DNA of 64,000 nucleotides, taken from Tubulanus polymorphus. Taxonomy: Eukaryota > Nemertea > Palaeonemertea > Tubulaniformes > Tubulanidae. The translations under genes and the position numbers were made by a program. Shown here one piece after another: positions 36,483 to 49,243 of this stretch. The notes beneath the pieces were generated by a model. That model searched no databases. It had not been told where the DNA came from and was given only the letters and a program-made list of their open reading frames with translations. Location of the stretch: contig NC_134027.1 of NCBI RefSeq assembly GCF_964204645.1, forward strand, positions 8,544,485 to 8,608,484, written 5' to 3'. The number at the start of each line of letters is the position of its first letter. Position 1 is the first letter of the stretch.

Positions 36483-37342
36483 TTGGAAAGTGTTCCTGAC
36501 TGCTAAATTGATTGATTACCTTATTCCAACCAACAAAAATCTATTATGTTTAGTAGGACTAGTTGTTACAGTGGACCTAATTAGCTAGATACTAGACTAA
36601 GATCACTGAATGGTAACTAAAAGGCTTATACCAGTCCAGTACCTACAACTCATGATTAGAGCTTAATAATGCTGTATATTATATCAGGTTATTAATTATC
36701 ATGAATGTGCTAATTCTTAATAAGTGCATGCACATTATTGTGACATACTTCTAAATTGAATGCTCTGATGACAAGCTTCTGAATTCGAACAGGCCTATTG
36801 ACTACACTATTGAATATGGGCTTCCTGTTGAATATAGGCCTAAAACAAGACCACCACATTTTTCTACAAATCAGGGGTAGCGATCGAACGGATCCGAACC
36901 ACCGCCACCGACCGGCGCGAGCGATCGCAATCTACAAAAAAAAAACGAACCGTCGTCGCTAAATGCGCAAGTGTGCGCTTTTTCCCGTGACTTAAAAAAG
37001 TGCAGTAAAATAGTGGCCAAAAAGTTATTAGACAGTAGATCAAAACTGCTTTACGGCGAGGGAAAGGGGGTTGTCAAAAATCATTTTTACTTACCGCAAA
37101 ATGTCAAGAAAAACACCCCGATCACTGATCACGACCTAAATCGAATCGCAATGACGTCATTTCGAGGATTCCTTCCCCGTCCATGTGGGCTCGAAACCTG
37201 TAATTAATGAACAACGTCGGTGGTATCTTTCAATTTTTAGAATGAATCAGAGATGAAATATCCATCTACAGTTCTCCTGTTTCTCTGTGAATTTAAAAAT
37301 TTTTTCCGTAGCGTTAGGAATGAAAGCACATTCGACCGCCAA

Positions 37343-37413
37343 GGATTCTGGTAGCGCATGGGTTTCCCCACGCTTTAATGGGTTGTGGATGTAGTTCGAG
37401 TCCCGTCCGCGCT
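37343..37413 (+). repeat. Possible tRNA-derived short interspersed repeat
   Basis: TGGTAGCGCATGGG resembles a pol III A box and, 45 bases later, AGTTCGAGTCCC resembles a B box. The segment cannot be folded into a complete tRNA cloverleaf by eye, so a SINE remnant is more likely than a tRNA gene. Confidence 0.35.
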
Positions 37414-37647
37414 GCCCTAAAAACCAATGCCCCAAAAATCAACAAGGTGTATTTCGGAGAGGGTATGCATAACGAAGATGAGAAAAATATCATCTGCCAT
37501 GACCAAAAAGTATTCAATTCGTTGAATAGATATTTGATAAATTATGGATTTTAGTACGGGTACGTGCGCGTCAGACAAATTGGGTTTTCCCCGTTTGTAA
37601 TTGAAGCGCATTGCATAGCATTGGGATTGTCATTTCTTGATTTCATT

Positions 37648-40600
37648 ATGTATCAATCGACCAGAGGTCGGCGTGACTACCTTTATACACTTCCTTATGG
37701 TGTCCGTACAAATGTTGTCAATTTCCTCAGTATTAATGAGGCATGGAAAAAACTAGGTATGTTTTTTTGTATTCAATTTGCCAAGGCAATTTTTATATCC
37801 TTCGTAATTCGAAATCGAATACTGAATTACTGACTTCGGTGAAAATGCTTTGCAAATTGTGACAACCATTTTATATAGTTTGTCTTAATTCTTATTCTAT
37901 CACCTGAGCACCTTCTCGTCTGCATCAGTTACTTGTGACTGTGATACCCGGCGCCAGCTACATTTTTTATTTCCTTGATTTCAGCTGCAGTTCTGAACTT
38001 TTCATCCCTCGAAATTGATCTATTCGAAGTAAGATCACATAGAAAATCCCCAGCCGAGACATTTTGGATTGAATATTCGACTCTTAATCCCACAATTGCT
38101 GATTTGTTTTGTGCCTTGGCTGAAATAAAACACTACCTGGCAATGAGGGAACTTCTGCCATATGGTCAGTTTGACTTTCACGTTATTTCCCATCTAATGG
38201 ATGATTTGTTGAAAAAAGTGTTGAAATTTTTTTCCAGTTCCTCGAATACTACATAGTAAGATACCTGGTTTGGAAGATGATTCGGCACTAAATATCACAG
38301 TGCCATCTCAACCGCCGACAATTCCAGTGGTCTCTGCTACTCCTCAACAATTCCATGAATCATGTAAGCATATTTGACCCATCTATGGTCGACTTGAGTA
38401 CTTCAGAGATTGCATTCCTGGGCAATAACTAGAATATTCATTAGGCAAAAGGAATGGACCAAGAAATGATTTCAATTGTAAAACTGAAATATTTCAGTCA
38501 ATAGGACTTAAAAAACTGAATAAATACATGAAACTACGTCCAACAAAGTAGAGTGTTATGGCAAAGTAGACTGGTGAATATGAAAACTGTTTTATCGTCA
38601 GTTGCCTTTAACTAATAATAGATAGAAAACATAAGTTAAAGATTTATAAAGTGTGTGAAAGCTATCATGTGCATGCTATCTTAATAAGTTGTTGTAGGGG
38701 AAGAATTTTCAATTTTGAAATTACATTTATATTTGATAGGTTTGCCAGGTCCAGAAAGTCGGATATCAAATACGTCAAACATAGATAATTATGCCGCATC
38801 AGCATCATCAATTTATAACCAAGGATTTTATCGGCATCATGCGTCAGTCCCTAGCGCCGGTCATCACGCAGCAGGCCCTGGAATAGGTGTAACCAGTCAA
38901 ATCAGTGAGCTTTCTGATTGTGATAACACACATATTGGAATGGGACTGGTACCCACTGCACCACAATTTCCTAGTATTGGTTAGTACGAACGTTATTCAT
39001 AGATATAAAAACCGGATGCCTTTTACAATTACCAAACAACAGATATTCGGGTTTTCCCGACTTATTATTTGCCAACCTAGCTATTTCCACTGAATTCATT
39101 ACAAACAATCATTAAACCTCAGCTTAGATAAATACATCTCATGATCTGTCAACTTAATACAATGTCATGCCATGCATCTATTGAAACAACTTTATTTAAG
39201 AATGTGATAGCAATATTTACTCTTCAATTTGGTATTCATCGAAGCTAAATGATACTCCTGATTTAGGTTTTCTCCAAATCTGTCGTTCTAGATGCATCAA
39301 TAGCATGTGCATTACGAGATACGCAAGCGATTCCGAATCAAGAGATATATGACGCGACGGATGGTTTCAGTGCCAAACATGAAGTAGCTCATGGAAATAA
39401 TTCGAAGATCTACAATTATGTATGCCCGAAAACAAAGAATAGGCTCACTGTTAAGCGCCTTATGCCGGTAATTCTGTGACCTAATGATTTGAGATTTGTC
39501 TCATATAATTTTAGTTTTGAAAATTTATTACGTACCCCATTAATCTTTAGTTTCGCACATATTTGGGGAAATTAGTCAAAATAATTCATAATAAGAGGAG
39601 ATACCCTGCCAGTGAAAACTTGAGGGTTATCACTCACTACATTAGATGCTATACTATTTTTACTTTTTGGTTTTTAGTCTGGGGAACTAGAAGAAGATCA
39701 GAGACAACATGACCATTTTGTCCAGGTTATTCAAAAGCAGATGAAGTAAGTAATTTTTAACAAAAGTGATATAAAAACTCGTCAACATATATCATAGTAA
39801 GGTTTGACATACCTGGTATCTGTATTTTAGGTATCGCAATGAGAACATTGTTCAACTATATGGATACAGCATGGATAGCACACCAGATCTTTGTCTCGTG
39901 TATGAATATCTAGCCAATGGTTCCCTTAAGGACCGGATACTATGTAAGGTGTGTTATATTTGAAACTCTCTCTTCAATGATTGGCATTGTGGTACTTGGA
40001 TTTTGCTTGAGCTTTGTGATCTAGAAAATAATTCTCATTTCATTATACAGGGACAAACAGCTCCACTTACATGGCAACAGCGCATCTCAATTATGTCGGA
40101 CATGGCCCGTGGCCTATTATACCTACATAACAATAATGTCATCCATCTCAACCTGAAAAGGTAACTTAAAAACTTTGTTCATAATAATTTAATTACTAAA
40201 TTGATACTTGCCAGATAGATTTCAACCGTATTTATGATCAATTTTCTATAATCTGATTTTCCAGTTCAAATGTTCTACTTGATGAACATTTCAAAGCCAA
40301 ATTGACTGATATTGGAAAAGCAGTGGTTGCTCTGGATTCGAATGGAAGGACCATAATTGATGGAAAAAAATTCACGCAGTCGTATAAAGAAAGTTCAGGC
40401 TATTTTATGAGAGATTTCCTCGTGAAACCTACTTTTAAATCGGACATTTTCAGTCTAGGAATTGTAAGTATTCTAAAAGATTATCAATTTGTGACATTAA
40501 TGTAGAAATGATGTACGGTTATTTAATAATTTACTTTTGAATTGAGTAGTACCATGGTTATTGCTGGTAATGTGATTTCGAGATTTAACTTGAGACAACA

Positions 40601-42446
40601 CTATTTTTTCAGATTATCGGAGAATTGTATTTAGGAATGGAAGCCTTCGATGAAAAACGTGCTATGCATGAACACTATTTAGTAAGTTGTATTTGAGTTT
40701 TTCTGGGCCATTTCCAGGCAGTGGACAATCATGAGTAGTATCGCTTGTGCACTTTTCCCGATGGTCTTAATTCTAATATCACTGATTTGTCTACTCATAG
40801 TTTGACATTTTGTCTGACAAAGAAGAAGATAAACTCATGAACGCTATGGATCCCAGGGCAGGAAACTGGCCAAAGGATATTAGTCATAAAATCATCAAGC
40901 TGTGTAAGAATTGTGTGAGTGAAAATGAATCGACACGGCCGGATATCGTTTCCGTTTGTAGTGAGGTCAGTATTTAACTACCGAGAATCATTGTATTCAC
41001 TAATATTCCTCAAGGCGAAAGTTTTATTTTTGATTTGTTTGAAGAACATCTCAAACATTTCTATTTCAAACATTGTTACTATACCAGCTCGTGTATTGTA
41101 TATCTAATTTCAGTTTGATGACATAACTTTAATGGCAAAACAAACAAGTTACGCAGTTGGCAAAGGTATGTATATGACTAGATTTAGGCATAGAACAAGT
41201 AGATTAACATTGAAGTGTTATAGATAATAATACACTTGTCAACTGAATGAGTTTGTATTCTGTTACAGAAACGGGAACTTCTGATGTGGGTACAGATGGC
41301 TGCTCCATGTATGATAAGAAAAACTCCCTGAATCGGCAGAAGAATTTTTCGATTATTAGCGACGTACCATCCAGCCCACAACAGCTCATCATGCAGCCTA
41401 CCTCTGCTGATTACAAACCAATTTATCCCACTTTGTGTTTGGATCAAGAATCGGTTCATAGTTTCAGCTCTGCTCATAGTATGTCCAATCGCTGGAACTA
41501 TGACCCTTATTTGGATAATCTTGCCCCACCTGATGTGAATGCCAAAAATGATAACAACGAACAGAAAGAGCCGAATCAAGAATTGCCGCAAAGTTTCCAA
41601 CGACGCAAGAAGAAGGCAATGTGGCCCGAATTGGAAGAATTCATCAACAAGAAAAGTGAATTTTATAGTATCAATCCTGAGATGAGCCATGGAAAAGATA
41701 AGGTTTTTGAAGAGGAGAAAGCTCCACCGTCGCATAGTTTGCAAACATCTATCGAATTTGTTGGTAAAAACGCCAATGATGATAACAATGATAAACAAAG
41801 TTATAGCATTTCATCAAAATCTGTCCGCGGAAATCAAGTTATCATAGTCGATGATGACAGTTCTGATAGTGACACAGAGAGTTTCTGGTCGAATTTTGCG
41901 CTGAATGAGAAAAAGAAGAAATCCGACAAAACGGAGACAAAGAATACAAAGATGTCAAAACACACCAGTAGCAATGGAACATTCGTAAACACCTCCTCAT
42001 TGTCTAGCTTAGATCCTGGATATTTAGACACAGATATTAATGTAGATGATTTTATCAGATCTTGTGATCAGAAAGAGCGTAAATCAAAGGCAGGTGGGTG
42101 CACTGATCAGATCCCTATAAATGACAAGAAAAAGACGACGGATAATTTTGATATGCCAACCGTGGCCAATGAAGAAAGAATGCTCAGCGATGTTTTTGAT
42201 AGTTTTCCGAGTACATCGCTTGGTCAAGCTGATGAGTTTTTGGCATTGGAGTCATTGGATATTCCTCATAATCGACCATTGCCCCCTATTGATGCAATTC
42301 CTAGCGTTGATTCACAAGACTATGAAGATTTTGTGACAAATTTCAGATCAATCGCTGTTTCTTCTGGACCGTGTAATAATGACAATGGTGATCAGCAGTT
42401 ATCTTCCTTATTTTTGGATGGTGTTTCTGGGCCACCTGTTATATAG
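37648..42446 (+). CDS. IRAK1: IRAK-family protein: death domain plus predicted pseudokinase with long C-terminal tail
   Basis: Thirteen exons: 37648-37756, 37985-38164, 38238-38363, 38740-38979, 39292-39467, 39678-39745, 39831-39948, 40051-40160, 40265-40463, 40613-40681, 40801-40965, 41114-41165, 41269-42446; 2,790 nt, 929 residues. IRAKs relay Toll-like/IL-1 receptor signals from MyD88. Residues about 10-100 form a death domain (PYGVRTNVVNFLSINEAWKK), then a Ser/Pro/His linker, then a kinase-like domain about 240-535. VYEYLANGSLKDRI and IHLNLKSSNVLLDEHF are closest to IRAK1. The Lys of VKRL (K273) is present, but HRD is HLN (371-373, Asp replaced by Asn), DFG is DIG (391-393), and the glycine loop is reduced to HGNNSKIY, so catalysis is unlikely. 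The last exon encodes about 390 disordered residues. The start is the first Met of this exon; an upstream exon is possible. IRAK1/2/3 cannot be told apart here. Confidence 0.85.
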
Positions 42447-42699
42447 TCAGCTAGTAACCCAAGACTTAGCTTTTAATAGTAGATAAGACATGAAAATATC
42501 TGATCATAAGAACTAAGTTACATTCTGGTTACTGACTAAAAAAATTGAATATGATTTCAAAACTGCTGTTTAAATTGTATTTTTATATCATGTTTCAGAT
42601 GTATAATTATCAAACAATCAGGTTTGTCTTGATTGCTCAGTTTCGTGAAAGATTTAGACTGGATTAATTGCTATTGGTGACTTTGTAATTTCAACATCA

Positions 42700-42877
42700 G
42701 GGGCTAGTTGCAAGAGTCATGGCTTAGACTTAATACCAGTCTAACACCATTACTTCAATAACCATTGTAACAGCTTAAGATCAGTTATAAGACTTAAGAC
42801 CACTTTTGTACTTGAGCTGCGACTGGGGCTGGTTCCATTGTCCAAAAGTCTTAAGCCATGACTATGGAACCAGCCCC
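42700..42877. mobile_element. MITE in the IRAK 3' UTR, family of 26886-27022
   Basis: Left arm GGGGCTAGTTGCAAGAGTCATGGCTTAGACTTAA (quoted as positions 42700-42733) pairs with the right arm ending AAGCCATGACTATGGAACCAGCCCC-like at 42850-42877. As transcribed it would form a long hairpin in the mRNA. Confidence 0.7.
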
Positions 42878-43204
42878 TACAGATTTACCATTGTAAGGTT
42901 AATCTCTTTCTTGAAATTGAAATCTGAGGTTACAGTTTTTTCTAATGGTTTTGTTATGTGATTAGATATATATCTACTGGTTTTATGTGATGTCAAAATA
43001 TTAGATATATTTTGAAGATTGACCACGTGCTTTTGAATGTAATATCATAGTTTTGGCAAAAATGTCGATGGTTGAAATCATTTGTAAAATATTTCGCTTA
43101 TAGCCTTGGAAACTAAACAATAGCAAGCTGCCAAATGTTCCGGATTATCAGTATTTGTTATTCTTAACGCAAAATAGGGATTTGATTTGTTTGATGCATA
43201 TTGA

Positions 43205-43210
43205 AATAAA
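43205..43210 (+). terminator. Poly(A) signal of the IRAK gene
   Basis: AATAAA about 760 bases after the stop; another AATAAA at about 43432 is an alternative. Confidence 0.5.
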
Positions 43211-43688
43211 GATGTTACTGAGGGTTTTATACTGTCGATAACTGATTAATTTGAACAATTCTCATTTTTTGGTGCTTTTGATTGTTTATGCTTTTCTATA
43301 AAATGATATTTGTTATGGTTGTACAAATAGAACATGTTTAAGAATATAGAATAGCTAATATAAATGTTATTAAAGAAAGGGCCTTAAAACCTGATATTCC
43401 CTATGATTAAAACAGTTAATAAATATGTATGAATAAATCATTTGTGTTTTATTATATAAATCAACTCTGAGGCCAAATGCCTTGACGATCTGCAGGAACA
43501 GAATGAGCACACGGATGGGAATGAACATGCTCTGATCACTTGACAAAGCAAACATGTATGAGCAAAAAGCCTTAAACTTGATATTTACAAGCCAGGAAGG
43601 AAAATCAGAATATCGAACAATGGAATAAATGGATATATATCACACAAAGAGATAACAAGGTACAAGCGTGTGGAGTTTTAGTGGGATA

Positions 43689-44023
43689 TGACGTCAAACA
43701 CATCCAGCGTTATGGTTGTGTTACTTCTTTGACACTTGCGCGGAAGTAAACGTAACCACGTGCTTTTATTTACATCGAACAGCTGATCTGACTGTGACGT
43801 CACCACGATGAACTTTAGCCTTCGCGTTATATATTATAAAATTCCGATTTTGAAAATTTAATGATTCGAAGCCTGAAATTAGGATAAATATCGCGCCTGG
43901 TCAGGATTTTTATGCAGAATTGGTATTTAACGGTAGAGTATGCGAAAAATTTGCCCAGATAAGGCGTGGCGTAACCGACCATGTGACCTGAACGTCACGT
44001 CAATTATCGACAAATCCGCCATT
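43689..44023 (+). promoter_or_regulatory. UBE2H promoter with CRE, E-box and YY1-like sites
   Basis: TGACGTCA palindromes at 43689-43696 and 43795-43802, a CACGTG E-box at 43757-43762, another CRE-like AACGTCACGTCAAT at about 43990, and CCGCCATT (inverse of AATGGCGG) at 44017-44023, about 100 bases before the ATG. The set is typical of a housekeeping promoter. Confidence 0.45.
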
Positions 44024-44121
44024 GCTGTTGATATTGTGTAGATCAGAACTGCAATACCGAGAGAATCAGCTGGAATTTCTTGACTTTCAGGACCCGCCAA
44101 CGCGTGTAGAACGTTTCAGGA

Positions 44122-46578
44122 ATGTCTTCACCGAGCCCAGGAAAACGTCGAATTGACACAGATGTCGTGAAGCTGTATCCTTTTTCATGACGACTGATAT
44201 ACATCGAATTATCGATCAAAACAAACGAAAATGCATGCATCATTATGTGGTTGGACATTGCCACACTGCACCACTCACTACTGCATACATTATTCTCTGC
44301 AATATCGTGCAATATGTTTATCGATGTTTATTGTTTGATTTTCAATGCATTCGATTCAGTGCATCTTTTCTTACGCATTTGGTACATCATTATTGAAATT
44401 GACCCTGTATCTATTTTGTCCTTGATTGAGGTGATACAGAAGAAAAATTAGAAGTTGAAAGAAGACAAATTTTGGCAATGTGTCAATTTACAAATATTAA
44501 TAGACTATTATTGACATTGTTGTGTGATTTAAACGAAGTACGAGTAACCATGACGATTCCTGCTGTTTGGTTAGGGTACTTATAACAACGTTGCCTTGAA
44601 ACTAAATTTGATCAGAGGTCAAAGTTCAATTCGATTTTGATCAGGGGATTAACATTAGGCCTACTGTTGTTATTTATGAGTGTTCGAATGAACTAGCCAG
44701 GATGAGGCAGATTTAATTTTGTTCATTTCTGATTTTAGAAAATTATTAGCTGAAATGTATTAGGCCTACTGAGTACTTAAACGACTATTTAAACATTATA
44801 AATTAGATAGGCCCTATTATTCTTCAGACCTTCAATCAACGGTAATTGCTCACAGGCATCAAATGCTCAAAATTTTTTCCAATGGCAGGTCCCCCAAATG
44901 GACTCCCTAAAAAATCGAAATCCAGCCAAATTCCTCAAGCCTGAATAGATCTTCGAAAACAATGTTAGTTAATGTAACCCCTTGTTGGTCGGAGAATCAA
45001 ATCCATGATGGCACAACTCCAGTCTCTACAAAATTTTTGCCTAAAATACTTACTTGCAAATTGTTAACATTCTTGACTAAATCATTCAGTATTGAAAGTA
45101 AACATGAAGTTACTCTTCTGAAAGGATTGAATGAATTTGTTGTCAAATTTCATGGACCCCGTGGAAGTGAGTGTAAAATAGAAAGAAATTCTGTGAAATT
45201 CTTTTTTTTTCACGATGACAGTTTTTAATGATGATTGATTTTGATTTGTTTTTTAAGCCCCATATGATGGAGGAGTATGGAAGATTCGTGTTGATTTGCC
45301 TGATAGATATCCATTCAAATCACCATCAATAGGTAGGTATACAACGCACTGCATATTCCAATTGGACAATTGACTAAGGCCCTTCCAAGATTTAACGTAG
45401 GGCCTACAACCTGCAGCAAGAGCCTCCAGATTTCTGCACCCCCCCCCCCCAAATTATTAGGTTGGGATGCTCTATGATTATGTTGACTGTATATGTTTAC
45501 ATATTTCTTAACCATCGCTCATGAGTTTCCAAGTCATTGATTACTACATTTGTTCACCAGGGGATGTTGAATATTGAAATTCTCAAGAGTTTCGCCTAGC
45601 AGAAATGGTGTCCCTGTACCCCTAGTTTTAATGTTTATTTCTGTATTTTGGCTTTTCTTTTTTAGGTTTCGTTAACAAAATATATCATCCTAATATCGAT
45701 GAAGCGTAAGTAGTCTTAATGATTCTATTCCGTTTTGATCTAGCCATCTACCTATTTGATGGATATATTTGATGATATTCTGATGGTCTAGATATTGCAA
45801 TCTATTTCAACTTCTACAATGGGGCCTATTTGAAAATTTTTCAGATCTGGGACAGTTTGCCTTGATGTGATTAATCAAGCTTGGACTGCATTGTATGGTG
45901 AGTATGTATGGAACCCCTTGATGGTGAAAATGGCGTAAAGAGGTCCCTGAATTCATCTGGCGACTCTTGATCTTGCATGGCAAAATAGTGCAGTTTCTTT
46001 GTGTATTATGTTTGCAGCTGCATTTTGTGATAAAATCTGCATTTTCTATTTATTTTAGATCTGTCGAATATATTCGAGACGTTTCTCCCACAGTTGTTAA
46101 GTTACCCGAATCCAATCGATCCCCTGAATGGGGACGCGGCGGCCATGTTTCTTCACAAGCCGGAAGATTACAAGAAAAAAGTTGCAGGTTCGTTTTCAAT
46201 TATATATGTGTGCGAAAATTTATTCCTACTTTGTATGTACTCTTGTCTAGGATGTTAACTCTTTCGTTGTGAAAATGATTGAATTTTGGTGTACTGGCGT
46301 CCCTAGGTAAAAAATTCAATTTGTATGTGTACAAGGAGCAATGCCTAGTGCTATACAATACTTATCGACGAGAATGCTTGTTTTACACAGCGAAAGGGTT
46401 AAGAATAGACTAATTTAAAATGAAATTAAAGTGACTCGGCGTTAATTGTTCGTTTTTAGAATATGTCAAGAAATACGCGACCGAGGACGCATATCGAGGC
46501 AGCGATGAACAGTCGTCGTCGAGCGAAAGTTCAATGTCAGACTTTTCAGAGGACGAGGCGCAAGATATGGAATTATAA
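44122..46578 (+). CDS. UBE2H: UBE2H, E2 ubiquitin-conjugating enzyme
   Basis: Seven exons: 44122-44174, 45090-45166, 45258-45332, 45666-45705, 45845-45897, 46059-46187, 46460-46578 (546 nt, 181 residues; human 183). The start [10 protein letters not shown] is the family start. Exons 4-5 give [20 protein letters not shown], with the catalytic cysteine in TVCLDV, and the acidic tail [16 protein letters not shown] is identical in character to the vertebrate protein. UBE2H is the E2 used by the CTLH/MAEA-RMND5 ligase complex. The HPN motif needed for the oxyanion is present. One MITE sits in the last intron (46255-46402). Confidence 0.98.
46255..46402. mobile_element. piggyBac-like MITE (TTAA target) in the last UBE2H intron
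   Basis: Begins TTAACTCTTTCGTTGTG and ends CACAGCGAAAGGGTTAA, giving TTAA flanks and a 13-bp inverted repeat starting CCC/CTC. TTAA duplication and CCC ends are the mark of piggyBac-superfamily elements. Same family as 11816-12104. Confidence 0.75.
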
Positions 46579-49005
46579 CACAGACTCCTGTTACGGCGCT
46601 GTTTATGATACATTAACTACTAAAATACAAACTGGATGATGCCATCACTTGATCCGATTTTTAATCGAAAATGATGATTGTTTTAGCCGTGATGACTATT
46701 TACCCGATGACTAGACGTCCGTCATTTGCACGAATGAAGGAGCGTGTAAAATATGTTGAATTTCACTTCGCGTACATATATTGATTTGATTTTATAAACT
46801 TTATTGACCATGTAGTTCGGTGGTGATGATTACACGTATTTTGTATGTAGAATGATTTTTCCAAGTTGTTCAACCTATCTTGCTATACACGTGTACCTGT
46901 TGTATGCTGTAACCGGGTTTCAATTTTGAAATCGGAGCGTAAAATTCCCGCATAAGATTCCCTGCTGCAGAAATAGTTATCGTTAAAAAATGTCAATTCT
47001 TCCCCTCCAAATTTTTCTAGAAAGTATATAGCGCTTGTGTTTGAACACTATTGATGGAATACGCGCAGAATTCCACACCATTCATACATTAGGTGTGCGT
47101 AATCTAATTTTATGGGAAAGTTTCTATAGCTTCGCTGTAGAAACAAGAATCTGTGAATGAAACATGCTCTTTGTTAATGTTATGTTCATTATCGTCGTAT
47201 TCTGCCAATATTCGATCATGATATTGATAATCAACCGAGGACTTGGAATCATGTTGATTTTGAATTTCTGGCAGTAGTTTTACTGGGCGACTAAAATCTC
47301 AGACAACAGCATTTTGGCTTTGCCAAATATATGTAGATATCATACATGTATATGTAAGTTTTTTACTATGTACACCATACGCATATATTGTCTGTAATAT
47401 ATTGTGAAGATCTTGTGATGGCATCTTTTTAATAAGCGTTTTTATATGAAGAAAAGTAATAAGGAACGACCGCATCAATATGAAAGCCAGCAACCTGTTC
47501 TCAACATGGCTTTACAAAAAATGGATATCCAAACTGTAATAACACTTGTGTAGACACCAGTTAAGTGAGCAATATCGATATGTTCATGGAATTATCATAT
47601 AACTGTGTATGTAACACAGTAAATATCATCGAAGCTGCCAATTTGTACACGTGAAACACAGTGGAAGGCTGAATCCTGTGGATTTGATTAGATTGTGCTG
47701 TTAATGAAGAGCCTGTGATGTAAAAAGCATGCTTTGTGATAAGTTTAGATAGTGACCAATACCAATAATTCATGAATGCTATGGATTTTTGCAGATACAT
47801 AGTTCATCGCATAAACGTGTATAGCGATTTCACAAGTTTTCAGGGTATTTCAGTAAACATTGGTGTAGAATACTGAGAAAAATTCAATATTTTGAACACA
47901 GATTTATGTGTAGATTGATGAACTATGAAAAATTGATGCTTGGCGGTTTTCTGTAGGATGGTATACTTGTAAATATTGTATCATTGAAGATGTTTAATGT
48001 AAAAATCGAAGTAGTTTCAAAGCAATTTTGTTCTACATTTACCAGTCTTGATGATACAGTTTACTTGAATTTTTATAATGCATAGGCACACCCAGGAGCC
48101 ACCAACTACTTCAGCATTAAGATTAAGATATTGCCGAAATATGTGCTCATAATTGTACTTTTTGTGGATGCAGGTCCTAGGTCAAGTTAGCCTCATCGTA
48201 CATGGAAAATGAATAACGAAAACTCCTAAGTCACCTCAGTCGTACCTCTATGAAATTGGGTTTAGAAGCATCTTACTAGGGATATATACTCTTTGTTTTT
48301 TTTTTTTTGTAATATCAATATTACAGATTTTTAAACATTGTTCATGTATGTACTGGCGCATTACAAATGAGTTCATGGATGTACCATACGTATCATATGT
48401 ACCTCATTCTAAGAAGTAATTATATTTATGTATATATATATACATGTAGCTATATATATATATAAAGTTTACATCGTGCATTAATGAAAAATATAGCATT
48501 AAGTCTTTTTTAATTTTCCGTAATTGTCTAACATTGCGAAAAAGCCTCATACAAACATGTATGAAGATGTTGAGGTAATAGAAGGATTGATTAAAAGGAA
48601 TTTCTTTTCTCATCATAAACAATTTGGATCTAAAGTGTTATTTCTATGATCTGAAGAACTTATTGTTATCACATGGACAAGAACAATTACATTGAGAGGT
48701 TTGAATTCTCTGGGAAAGGAGCCATCAGTCTGGTAAGGTCAATAATACAGGCTGCATCCCGCTATCTACGCCAGGTTGTGGTATCAATGCATGTATTGCA
48801 AATGATTTGGTTTTAATCTAAATTTTGATATATTTGGTCTACATAGCTGAGGATGTGCCGCTAAAAGCTTGCTTTGCATAGGAACCTATCCTGCTGATGG
48901 CAAAGGATAGTGTACAGGACTGCATGTGCTTGAGGGGTATGTTTATAGAGTAATCAACCCGATTTTGTTCTCTACATGAAATGTATAACCTTGTAATATA
49001 ATAAA
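46579..49005 (+). other. UBE2H: Long 3' UTR of UBE2H with poly(A) signal at its end
   Basis: No coding exon in 2.4 kb of AT-rich DNA downstream of the stop; the clearest hexamer, AATAAA at 49000-49005, is followed by a GT-rich tract. Vertebrate UBE2H also has a long 3' UTR. A TATATA repeat lies at 48429-48467. Shorter forms ending earlier are possible. Confidence 0.5.
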
Positions 49006-49243
49006 GATTGTATCAGTAAAATGTGTAAATGAAATTTCAAAACTTCTTCATTCAAAGTTGTGATATGGTTTATAACCATTCTTCAATTCCTTGATCAACC
49101 AGACCTCACCAGTGTTATAACGGAGTGGTTTCCAGCTATACTATCAGCTGCATTTAATTCTTGCGTACTTCCTTTCCAATAAATGATTAGAACACCGCCT
49201 CCAAGATAGATATTAAAAGCACAGAAAGCCGATTAACTTTTCA

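Larger units (their letters stand above)
34576..37647. other. Intergenic region between NPEPL1 and IRAK (head-to-head)
   Basis: Contains the MITE at 34914-35268, a long foldback at 36424-36482, CRE palindromes TGACGTCA at 36286-36293 and 37152-37159, and a tRNA-like short repeat at about 37343-37413. The CG-rich stretch 36880-36960 and the following tract could hold the IRAK first exon or promoter. No coding exon can be supported, but a small upstream coding exon of the IRAK gene cannot be excluded. Confidence 0.5.
42447..44121. other. IRAK 3' UTR and UBE2H promoter/5' UTR
   Basis: 3' UTR of IRAK to about 43230-43450, including the MITE 42700-42877, then the UBE2H promoter with CRE and E-box sites. 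No coding exon. Confidence 0.55.

Noticed and set aside
36971-37207. 78-codon open frame upstream of IRAK
   Set aside because: No domain, no phase-compatible splice to the IRAK start seen by eye; lies in the probable promoter/5' UTR.
41184-41798. 204-codon minus-strand open frame opposite the IRAK tail
   Set aside because: Antisense shadow of exon 41269-42446; no family similarity.
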